This document shows, piece after piece, positions 28,448 to 37,197 of a stretch of 64,000 nucleotides of DNA (the stretch's first letter is position 1; each line of letters begins with the position of its first letter). Both the position numbers and the translations under genes were made by a program. The notes beneath the pieces were generated by a model. It was not told where the DNA came from. It saw only the letters and a list, made by a program, of their open reading frames with translations, and did no database searches. Source of the DNA: an uncultured beta proteobacterium (GTDB lineage: Bacteria; Pseudomonadota; Gammaproteobacteria; Burkholderiales; Burkholderiaceae_C); NCBI GenBank assembly GCA_903832285.1, contig CAILAY010000020.1, forward strand, positions 1 through 64,000, given 5' to 3'.

Positions 28448-28801
28448 TCACCAGCCCATGAAGCGCCGTGCGCGTTCGCTCATGCGTTCGGGCGTCCAGG
28501 CGGGCTCCCAGCACAGTTCAACCTCGATGCTGTACGAGGGCGCAAGCAGGCGATCCAGCTCATCCTCAACCTCCTCGACGATCGTGCCCGCCACCGGACA
28601 CGCGCAGGACGTCATCGTCATGCGGACCCGCACCTTGTCGGCGCTCACGTGCACCCCATAGATCAGGCCCACGTCGACGATCGACAGCGCAAGTTCCGGG
28701 TCGACGACGCGATCCAGAGCCGCAGCGATGGCGGGGCGCAACTCGATCGGTCCCTGATAATCAAAGGGAGGCGGCGCTGCGCCAGGCGTTGAAGTTGTCA
28801 T
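28448..28801 (-). CDS. DUF59/MIP18-family metal-sulfur cluster assembly protein
   Basis: This 117-residue protein has the MIP18/PaaD-like fold: LDRVVDPELALSIVDVGLIYG near residues 29-49 and MTSCACPVAGTIVEEVE near 64-80, with the conserved Cys. Such proteins take part in assembling or inserting Fe-S clusters. It lies between nnrS and another polytopic membrane protein gene on the same strand, so a task in repairing or loading metal centres under NO exposure is plausible. Confidence 0.8.
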   Translation of the reverse strand: MTTSTPGAAPPPFDYQGPIELRPAIAAALDRVVDPELALSIVDVGLIYGVHVSADKVRVRMTMTSCACPVAGTIVEEVEDELDRLLAPSYSIEVELCWEPAWTPERMSERARRFMGW

Positions 28802-28843
28802 GTCGGATTATTCCTTGCGCACGGGATTATCGGGTGGCGTGCC

Positions 28844-28859
28844 TTCACGTTACCGTGAA
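28844..28859. repeat. Inverted repeat TTCACG-N4-CGTGAA between nnrS and the DUF59 gene
   Basis: A perfect 6-bp inverted repeat with a 4-bp spacer lies in the 105-nt gap downstream of nnrS and 43-58 nt upstream of the DUF59 start. It could be an operator or an RNA hairpin. It does not match the FNR box and no T-run follows it. Confidence 0.4.
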
Positions 28860-28906
28860 AGAACTGACTTCACGACTCGGAGCATCTCGCGGGGGACCTA
28901 TGAAAG

Positions 28907-30238
28907 TCAGCCCGCCTTTCCGTCGGCGCGCACCCGGCCGAACCAGTTGCCATAGCGTATCGCCCAGCCCACGCAGACCGTGCTCCAGGTCAGGGCCGCT
29001 AGCAGTGTGAGAACTGTACCCTGGCTTGGCCACAACGCGGCCGCCACGCGCAGCAACACGGCCGCATGCAGCAGCCAGTACAGGAACCAGACCGGATTGT
29101 CCGCAGCCAATGGGCGGCCGCTGTGGCCGCTGCTGACACGGGTCGCCATGGCCACCAGCGTGCCGCCAAAATAGCCCATGGTGAGCGCGTGTGTCGGTGC
29201 CAATCCGAGCGAGAGTTGACCCTGCGAAAGTGCCATCAAAACATGGGAAAGCGCTGCAAGGCCAAAGGCGATGCCGAGCCAGACAAAGCCGGCATGCAGC
29301 ATCGCCAGCAGCCGGACCTTCAAGCTCTGGATCAGTCCCCACCGCAGTGCCAAACCCAGCAGCAGCACGGATGCCGGCAATTCGACCGCTGCCTGCGTCC
29401 AGCGCACCCAGGCGGGCAAAGGCCATAGCCACAATTCAGCCAGCGCCAGCGGCGCCTGCAGCCACAGCAGGCCCACCAGCACGCCCACCAGCCAGAAGGG
29501 TCGCCATGCGTCGAGCAGGGGCAAGGCGCTGGCGCTGAAGAACGGCAGCATGCGGTGTGAGACCACGGCAAACATCGTGGCTACAAAGCACCACAGGGCC
29601 ACCTGTACCACACCCTTCAACCAAAGCTCGTTGCCCAGCGACATGCCCAGGACGGCGCACCACATGGCCAGTGCACCGACGCTGCAGGCGATGGCCACGA
29701 GCACGGCGTGCACCCGGTCAGGTGCAAGGCTGCGCAGCACCATCCGATCGAAGCGAAAACTGAGTGCGCTCCACCCCACAGCAACCAGCGCAAGGCCGGA
29801 AGAACCCAGTGCACGGTGAGTGTGATATCCGGCGACGGTGACTCCCCAGCCCAGCAGCATCAGTGCTACGGGTGTGGCGAGCGAGCGCGCGGCAACCTCG
29901 GGCAGTCCCAGCCATTTGGGACCGGCGGTGAAAAGAAATCCTGTAAAGAAGAGCGGCAAGAAGCCCAGGGTCATCAGCAGCGAATGAGCCGTCGGCGGGG
30001 ACACGGTCCATGGCGGCGTCCAATCCATTGCGCGACCAGCCAAAACGGCTGTCCACCACAACGCGCTGCCAGCGAGCATCAGGGCAGCGGCGAAAAACCC
30101 CAGACGGTGCGGCGCGGCCAGCAGGCGCGAGAAAACCCAGGTTGATGAATGGCTGGGGACGTTGCCGTGCTGGGGCGTTGTCGTCGGTCTGGCCGCCGCA
30201 ACGGGAATGGAAGATGGCGGGCGTGGGGGAGTGGTCAT
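28907..30238 (-). CDS. nnrS: NnrS family protein
   Basis: This 443-residue, roughly twelve-helix membrane protein carries the NnrS hallmark THALTMGYFGG...MATRVSSGHSGR near residues 350-380 plus FTAGPKWLGLP near residue 105. NnrS is a heme- and copper-containing protein that protects cells against NO-derived nitrosative stress. The gene diverges from nirS, with an FNR/Dnr-like site between them, so the two are probably induced together during denitrification. Confidence 0.9.
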   Translation of the reverse strand: MTTPPRPPSSIPVAAARPTTTPQHGNVPSHSSTWVFSRLLAAPHRLGFFAAALMLAGSALWWTAVLAGRAMDWTPPWTVSPPTAHSLLMTLGFLPLFFTGFLFTAGPKWLGLPEVAARSLATPVALMLLGWGVTVAGYHTHRALGSSGLALVAVGWSALSFRFDRMVLRSLAPDRVHAVLVAIACSVGALAMWCAVLGMSLGNELWLKGVVQVALWCFVATMFAVVSHRMLPFFSASALPLLDAWRPFWLVGVLVGLLWLQAPLALAELWLWPLPAWVRWTQAAVELPASVLLLGLALRWGLIQSLKVRLLAMLHAGFVWLGIAFGLAALSHVLMALSQGQLSLGLAPTHALTMGYFGGTLVAMATRVSSGHSGRPLAADNPVWFLYWLLHAAVLLRVAAALWPSQGTVLTLLAALTWSTVCVGWAIRYGNWFGRVRADGKAG

Positions 30239-30296
30239 GGGTGCGGTGTGCGGTGCGATGGTTGCCCTATCCTGCGCGATGTCGATTGTCGCGTCC

Positions 30297-30310
30297 TTGT
30301 CCCAGATTAA
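30297..30310. promoter_or_regulatory. Candidate Dnr/FNR box between nnrS and nirS
   Basis: TTGTC-CCAG-ATTAA sits inside the partial palindrome CCTT...AAGG. It matches TTGAT-N4-ATCAA at seven of ten positions. Its centre is about 65 bp from the nnrS start and 131 bp from the nirS start. As the only such site found in this divergent region it is a reasonable but degenerate candidate for the NO-responsive regulator encoded at 34198-34893. Confidence 0.4.
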
Positions 30311-30419
30311 GGACGCGGGTGTGGTGAATGCCCAAAATTCGCCTGCTCGCGCAGAAGTGTTGCAACCATCGGCGGGCGTGCCTGGTGCTCAAACCAGAAA
30401 CCATTGGCTTGCAAAGTAA

Positions 30420-32153
<1,734 letters not shown>

Positions 32154-32156
32154 AAC

Positions 32157-32231
32157 ATTGCGGGACAGACCAAGAGTTACGCGGAGCGAACTTTGCTCTG
32201 TCCTCAACTGATTGAGATTGCGGAACAGACC
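32157..32231 (+). repeat. Two near-identical 15-bp direct repeats between nirS and nirM
   Basis: ATTGCGGGACAGACC (32157-32171) recurs as ATTGCGGAACAGACC (32217-32231), exactly 60 bp apart. The first begins 4 nt after the nirS stop. The segment between also contains a CTCTGTCC stretch that could pair with GGGACAG. It may be a duplicated untranslated segment or an mRNA processing element. No known repeat family is recognised. Confidence 0.5.
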
Positions 32232-32268
32232 CACTACGTGATTTAGAAAAACCCAAGGAAAAATACCC

Positions 32269-32583
32269 ATGAAGACATTCAACATTTTGCTGATCGCCAG
32301 CGCCGCCCTGCTGTCAGCTGGCGCACAAGCCGCCACTGGCGAGGAAATCATGACCAAGTCCGGCTGCATGGCCTGCCACAAAGTCGACGTCAAGCTGGTC
32401 GGTCCTGCGCTCAAGGACATCGGCAAGAAGTACAAGGGACAGGACGTGCTGGCAAAGCTTCTCGCGAAGGTTCGCGCCGGCGGCCCTGGCGTATGGGGCC
32501 CGATCCCTATGTCCCCGAATCCCCCTGAAAAAATCAGTGATGCTGATCTGAAGACGGCGGTTCAATGGGTTTTGTCGCTGTAA
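32269..32583 (+). CDS. nirM: Cytochrome c551/c552, electron donor to NirS
   Basis: This 104-residue class I cytochrome c has a signal peptide (MKTFNILLIASAALLSAGAQA), CMACH as the heme site, GPALKDIGKKYKG after it and the Met ligand in GPIPMSPNP. Size and motifs fit the c551/c552 donors of nitrite reductase. An AAGGA ribosome site is present. It lies between nirS and nirN and overlaps nirN by 19 nt. Confidence 0.92.
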   Translation: MKTFNILLIASAALLSAGAQAATGEEIMTKSGCMACHKVDVKLVGPALKDIGKKYKGQDVLAKLLAKVRAGGPGVWGPIPMSPNPPEKISDADLKTAVQWVLSL

Positions 32584-34178
32584 TCGCGCCGCGGCGTTCA
32601 CTGAGCCCGAGCCTGCGCTTTTGCGCAGGCTTTTTTCTGTCGCTGGCGATCTGTGGTGGCGCCGCCGCAGACGAGCTGAATGCCACCGCTTCGGCTCTGT
32701 TTACGCAGCACTGCGCCTCCTGCCATGGCGCACAGCGACTGGGTGGCATGGGACCGGCGCTGCTGCCGCAAAGTCTTGAACGCTTGCGCAAGCCCGAGGC
32801 GGCGGCAGTCATCAGCAACGGACGCCCGGCAACGCAGATGGCAGGCTTTGCCAAGGTTTTGAAAGCGGACGAAATTGCGCTGTTGGTGCAGTGGATCTAC
32901 AGCCCCATCAGCCCGGCGCCGGATTGGACGGACGCCGACATCCGTGCCTCCAGAATCGAGACGCCGGGTGCTGCAGCATTGCCCGCGCGGCCGATGTGGC
33001 GCGCCGATCCCATGAACCTGTTTGTCGTGGTCGAAGGCGGCAGCCATCACGTGTCGCTGGTCGACGGCGACCGCTTCGAGGTCATGCATCGTTTTCCTTC
33101 CCGCTTCGCCTTGCACGGTGGACCCAAGTTCACGCTCGACGGCCGCTACGTCTATTTTGGCTCGCGCGACGGCTGGATCACAAAATACGATCTTTGGAAT
33201 CTGACGGTGGTGGCCGAAGTGCGGGCCGGCATCAATATGCGCAACGTCGCGGTGTCGGCCGACGGCCAGTGGATCATGGCAGCCAACTACCTGCCCAACA
33301 ATCTGGCGTTGTTCGATGCCGACTTGAAACTGGTGCGCAGCTATCCTGCTGCCAGGCTCGACGGCAAGCTTTCGTCACGCGTGTCCGCGGTCTATGACGC
33401 CACTCCACGCAAGAGCTTCGTGGTCGCGCTCAAGGACATCCCCGAGCTATGGGAAATTTCCTACGACCCCATGGCGGCGCCGATCTATGACGGACTGGTG
33501 CATGACTACAAAATGGCTGAAGCCATTGGCAAACCGGGATTTCTGGGTGTGCGACGCACCCCGCTGGACGAGCCGCTGGACGATTTCTTCTTTGACCAGA
33601 GCTATCGCCACGTCATCGGCACAACGCGGCCCAAGGCCGATGGCAGTACCCAGGCGCAGGTGGTAAATCTGGACGCGCGCCGCCGCGTTGCCAGTTTCCC
33701 GCTGTCGGGCATGCCCCATCTGGGGTCGGGCATCACCTTCGCCTGGAACGATACCGTGGTGCTGGCTTCGCCCAATCTGAAGGACGGCGCGGTGACCGTG
33801 GTTGACATGAAGACCTGGAACGTGGTGAAGACGGTTGCCACGCCAGGGCCGGGATTCTTCATGCGCAGCCACGAGGATTCACGCTATGCCTGGGTCGATT
33901 CGATGATGAGTCCGACCGCAAAAGATGTGCTGACCGTCATCGACAAGTCGACGCTGGAGGTGGTGGCGCAGGTGCGCGAACCGGGACGCACCTTGTCGCA
34001 CATCGAGTTCACGAAGGACGGTCGCTATGCGCTTGCAAGTCTGATGGAAATGGACGGGGCGATCATCGTGTACGACGCCAGGACGTTCAGGGAAATCAAG
34101 CGCCTGCCCATGAGCAAACCCATCGGCAAGTACAACGTCTGGAACAAGATCTCGCGCTCGGAAGGCACTTCTCACTGA
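32565..34178 (+). CDS. nirN: NirN, heme d1-handling cytochrome c protein
   Basis: This 537-residue NirS paralogue has an N-terminal cytochrome c domain (CASCH, residues 50-54) and a C-terminal d1-type propeller (for example RFALHGGPKFTLDGRYVYFG and ATPGPGFFMRSHEDSRYAWVD). NirN oxidises dihydro-heme d1 and helps load it into NirS. The N terminus (n-region Arg residues, a hydrophobic core and AAA-DE) is a good signal peptide. The ATG overlaps nirM by 19 nt, has no clear ribosome site and so depends on translational coupling. A terminator hairpin lies within codons 16-24. Confidence 0.9.
   Translation: MGFVAVIAPRRSLSPSLRFCAGFFLSLAICGGAAADELNATASALFTQHCASCHGAQRLGGMGPALLPQSLERLRKPEAAAVISNGRPATQMAGFAKVLKADEIALLVQWIYSPISPAPDWTDADIRASRIETPGAAALPARPMWRADPMNLFVVVEGGSHHVSLVDGDRFEVMHRFPSRFALHGGPKFTLDGRYVYFGSRDGWITKYDLWNLTVVAEVRAGINMRNVAVSADGQWIMAANYLPNNLALFDADLKLVRSYPAARLDGKLSSRVSAVYDATPRKSFVVALKDIPELWEISYDPMAAPIYDGLVHDYKMAEAIGKPGFLGVRRTPLDEPLDDFFFDQSYRHVIGTTRPKADGSTQAQVVNLDARRRVASFPLSGMPHLGSGITFAWNDTVVLASPNLKDGAVTVVDMKTWNVVKTVATPGPGFFMRSHEDSRYAWVDSMMSPTAKDVLTVIDKSTLEVVAQVREPGRTLSHIEFTKDGRYALASLMEMDGAIIVYDARTFREIKRLPMSKPIGKYNVWNKISRSEGTSH
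32611..32636 (+). terminator. Rho-independent terminator lying inside the nirN signal-peptide codons
   Basis: A perfect 8-bp stem (GCCTGCGC with GCGCAGGC), a TTTT loop and six T residues form a textbook terminator 28 nt after the nirM stop. The only ATG for nirN (32565) is upstream of it, so the hairpin is part of the nirN coding sequence. Translating ribosomes entering nirN would disrupt the hairpin, which would tie nirN transcription to its translation. Confidence 0.8.
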
Positions 34179-34197
34179 TGCTGCGTGCGGCTCAACA

Positions 34198-34893
34198 TTA
34201 CACGCCATAGCGCGCCAAACGAGGCACGTCAACGATGCGGATGTCGCGCTTGTCGATCTCGATCAGCTTCTCCTGTTCGAGTTCATGCAATACCTTGGAA
34301 AAATATTCGGGCGTCAATGACAGGCGCGAGGCGATCGTGGCCTTGCTCACCGGAAGCGACACGGTGAATGCATTTTCCGTCGCGGTGTTTTCGGTCTGGT
34401 GTTCACGCAACAGATAACCGATCACACGCTGCATGCCGCTGTGCAGCGCGCCGGATTCGATGTCGTGCACCAGCCCATGCAGGCGCCGTGAAATGCCGGC
34501 CAGCAGGCGCAGTGAAAACTTGGGATCCTGCTCGATCTCGGCCAGCATCGTGTGCTTGCTCACGGTGAGCAGCAGCGTATTGGCCAGCGCCTGAGCATTC
34601 AGGATGTAAGGCCTCGATGTGAACATCAGTGCTTCAGCGAAGCTCTGTCCGGGAGCCACCAACTCGATCACTTTTTCCTGACCAGCGGGCGACAGGGCGT
34701 AGAGCTTGACCTGTCCCATCACGACCACGTGGAACTCTTCGCAGGGTTCGCCAAATCGGAAAATGGTGTCACCACGTGCCAGACGCCGCACCTGACAACC
34801 CTCGGCGATGCGGCTCAATTCAGCGGGCGACAGATCACTGAATAGCGGCAGCACCGCCAAAAAGCGCGGTATGTTGAACTCGCCGGATTCCAT
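34198..34893 (-). CDS. dnr: Dnr/NnrR-type CRP-FNR regulator
   Basis: This 231-residue protein has a cyclic-nucleotide-binding-like beta-roll (residues about 20-120), a long dimer helix and a C-terminal winged helix (SKATIASRLSLTPEYFSKVL). It lacks the N-terminal Cys cluster of FNR; the only two Cys do not form a 4Fe-4S motif, which places it with the Dnr/NnrR group of NO-responsive regulators. It sits convergent to nirN and just downstream of the putative NO reductase operon. Its targets are probably the FNR-like boxes noted here. Confidence 0.87.
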   Translation of the reverse strand: MESGEFNIPRFLAVLPLFSDLSPAELSRIAEGCQVRRLARGDTIFRFGEPCEEFHVVVMGQVKLYALSPAGQEKVIELVAPGQSFAEALMFTSRPYILNAQALANTLLLTVSKHTMLAEIEQDPKFSLRLLAGISRRLHGLVHDIESGALHSGMQRVIGYLLREHQTENTATENAFTVSLPVSKATIASRLSLTPEYFSKVLHELEQEKLIEIDKRDIRIVDVPRLARYGV

Positions 34894-34974
34894 AAAGTGC
34901 TGTCTCCACGCTGACTGGGTGCGCGATTGTAAAGTAATGCAAACGGCCCTCGAATGGCCTTAGGGTTTTCACTT

Positions 34975-35769
34975 TCAGTTGCGCCGAACGAAGGACACCA
35001 GTGCCATGGCGAGGAGCGGTGAGAGCATGGCATGGGAAAAGCTCAGCCAAAGCGGTCGGTGGTCCAGCCAGATCAGGACTGCGCCAAGCACCAGTTGCAT
35101 GAGCACAAGGTATTCCAGCGCGTGGCCGCTGCGGGGCAGCGCACGGGAACGGCGTTTCTCGATCAGCAGCGCGGCCATCAGGGCCAGGCATGCAGCGGCC
35201 GTACCCAGATGCACCCAGACTGGCCAGTGCAGCCCCTGCATCTGGTACGCGCTGGCCGCAGCGCCGGTGGCGATATGCGCGACGAAGCATGCAAGGGTCA
35301 GCCGTGAAAGCGTGTCCAGTGGCCCGAACTGACCCCGGCCGTTCGCAGCGCCTTCACGCAGCCACCAGAATGCCATCAGCAGCAACATGCCCACGCTCAC
35401 GTTCAGCACGGTGATCGCGGCCACCCGGTAGCCGGGCGTGAGCGGGCCGATCACGGCCAACACCACCGTCGCCACCACCACCCACGCTGTCGGTCCGACC
35501 ACGCCGACGGCCGACTTTCGCTGCTTCCAGCACAGCCACACGGCCCCGATTGCCAGCAGCGCCACAGCGGATGCCGACAGCCGGTGCAACAGTCGCGTCG
35601 CGTGCTCGGCGGCAGGCGCCAGCACAGACTGGGTGTGGCCGTCGGGTGCGAACTCGGTCGTGAGGCGCAACAGCATGCTGGCGCCCAGAATCGCCAGCGC
35701 CAGCGCCGCGCCGATGGCACCCACGCGCTGCAACGCCACGGCGGACGATGCTCCTGACGGTTCTACCAT
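34975..35769 (-). CDS. CtaA/COX15-like membrane protein
   Basis: This 264-residue protein has about seven or eight membrane helices. HATRLLHRLSASAV (His-Arg at residues 62-63) corresponds to the heme-ligating His-Arg of heme A synthase. Other His residues, in VAHIATG, WVHLGTA and LSFSHAML, fall in helices as in CtaA. It is shorter than usual CtaA. Last gene of the nine-gene operon, its ATG directly follows the stop of the divergent heme-copper subunit. It may modify or insert heme for the operon's oxidoreductase; the exact reaction is inference. Confidence 0.72.
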   Translation of the reverse strand: MVEPSGASSAVALQRVGAIGAALALAILGASMLLRLTTEFAPDGHTQSVLAPAAEHATRLLHRLSASAVALLAIGAVWLCWKQRKSAVGVVGPTAWVVVATVVLAVIGPLTPGYRVAAITVLNVSVGMLLLMAFWWLREGAANGRGQFGPLDTLSRLTLACFVAHIATGAAASAYQMQGLHWPVWVHLGTAAACLALMAALLIEKRRSRALPRSGHALEYLVLMQLVLGAVLIWLDHRPLWLSFSHAMLSPLLAMALVSFVRRN

Positions 35770-37197
35770 TCATCGCTCCCCGGTGTTCCCACTCATGGCG
35801 CGCAGCACGATCACCAGAAACAGGATGCCGCCGATGATCGCGATCAGGCCGCCCAGACCCATCAGGCCCATGCCCCAGACCTCCTGGGTCGAGCCCAGGA
35901 CCTGGTCCGCGCCCGCCACCTTGCGCTGCACGCCGTAACCTCCGGACCAGACCAGGCCTGCGATGTGCAGCAACTGGCCGCCGCCGTAAATGGCCGGTTG
36001 CCATGCGGCGGCGCGCGACGTCGGCGCCGCAAAGCCGAATTGCGGCAGCAGCCGGTACACCACGCCCATCATGGCCAGGGTGACTCCCACGATGCAACCG
36101 TGGTAGTGCGCTGGTATGCGCACATTGCTGCCGCTGATCATGAAGCCGATCAGTCCTCCGGCCGAAAACAGCAGCAGCGAGGCCAGCAGGCTGGAACGCA
36201 GCGGTCGCAGTTGCGCCGTCATGGCCGGCATCGGCCAAAGCGACCACAGTACGGCCAGCGCAATCGGGCCGATCACCAGTCCGCCGCCGTAGCGCATGAG
36301 CAGCGTCTGAAGCTGATGGTGCTCGATGGAGGTCACGTCATAGGCCAGGTAGGTGATGGGTGTGAGGAACACGGCCAGCAAGGCCAAGGCGAACAGCAAC
36401 GTCACCACCCTGGGCGACAGGCGCAGCCCCCGACCCAGGGACGATGCCAGCCAGATCCAGCCCATCAGCATCAGCAAGGTATAGGCAAATTGCAGCACGT
36501 GGCCACCACCCCAGAACAACAGTTCGTAATAAGCCCTGGCATCCAGGCTGCGCGGCAGCCTGACCCATGACCAGACGAAGGCGAACGCAGCGATGGCGGT
36601 CGCCACCAGCGCGGCGTTCAGGGCAAAGCGCAGCGCACCGTCGCCCGTGATGTGCATACCCACAGGGGACGCTGCCAGCATGGAGCGCAGGCACAGCAGG
36701 CTGATGCCGACACCGAACAGCGTCAGGCCGGTGAGAAAAACCGAGCCGTCGAGTACCGGCACATAGTTGGACATCACGGGCGTGGCGATCTGCACGAAAG
36801 GCGCGATGCACAGGATGCCGGTTCCCAGCGCCGAGAGTGCGAAGGCGCACCACGCGAGCGCTTGCCAGCGGGTGGTTCCGCTCAACGTCCAGAGCGCGCC
36901 ACCGAAGGAAAGAAACCACACCAGCACCGAGAGATCGACGTGCACCACCAGCGCCACGCGAAAGAAGTCCGCCACCGGAAAAAGAGTTTGCAGTTGCGGT
37001 GTGCGCGACAACACCAGCAGGATGGAAAACAATCCTGATGCCAGCAGCGCCGTGAGCCCCAAGCCTAGCCAGGCCAGGGCCAATGATTTGCGCGCGTCCT
37101 GCGGTACCGAGAGGGAAAAGAGAAAGCTCGCACCATCTGGCGCGACGCTTTCGCTGTGGCGCATGGGCGCACCGGGTTCTGATCTCAGTTCAGTCAT
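35770..37197 (-). CDS. Divergent heme-copper superfamily subunit I-like protein
   Basis: This 475-residue protein has about twelve helices. His residues fall where heme-copper enzymes need them: His86 in VVHVDLSVLVW, His233 in WGGGHVLQF, His293-His294 in SIEHHQLQ and His364/His366 in PAHYHGCIVG. It lacks the HPEVY-type tyrosine and any Glu of classical NorB at helix VI. It therefore resembles a cbb3/NOR-like subunit I without belonging clearly to a named class. The start at 37197 overlaps the preceding gene by 8 nt. It could be a second catalytic subunit or a heme-bearing electron-transfer subunit. Confidence 0.7.
   Translation of the reverse strand: MTELRSEPGAPMRHSESVAPDGASFLFSLSVPQDARKSLALAWLGLGLTALLASGLFSILLVLSRTPQLQTLFPVADFFRVALVVHVDLSVLVWFLSFGGALWTLSGTTRWQALAWCAFALSALGTGILCIAPFVQIATPVMSNYVPVLDGSVFLTGLTLFGVGISLLCLRSMLAASPVGMHITGDGALRFALNAALVATAIAAFAFVWSWVRLPRSLDARAYYELLFWGGGHVLQFAYTLLMLMGWIWLASSLGRGLRLSPRVVTLLFALALLAVFLTPITYLAYDVTSIEHHQLQTLLMRYGGGLVIGPIALAVLWSLWPMPAMTAQLRPLRSSLLASLLLFSAGGLIGFMISGSNVRIPAHYHGCIVGVTLAMMGVVYRLLPQFGFAAPTSRAAAWQPAIYGGGQLLHIAGLVWSGGYGVQRKVAGADQVLGSTQEVWGMGLMGLGGLIAIIGGILFLVIVLRAMSGNTGER

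Noticed and set aside
30382-30397. CTGGT-N6-ACCAG palindrome 38-53 nt upstream of nirS
   Set aside because: It does not fit the FNR/Dnr half-site, and a 5-bp palindrome is expected by chance in this GC-rich DNA.
34925-34974. GGCC-N7-GGCC hairpin between the CtaA-like and dnr genes as a terminator
   Set aside because: The stem is only 4 bp and no T-run follows on the operon strand.
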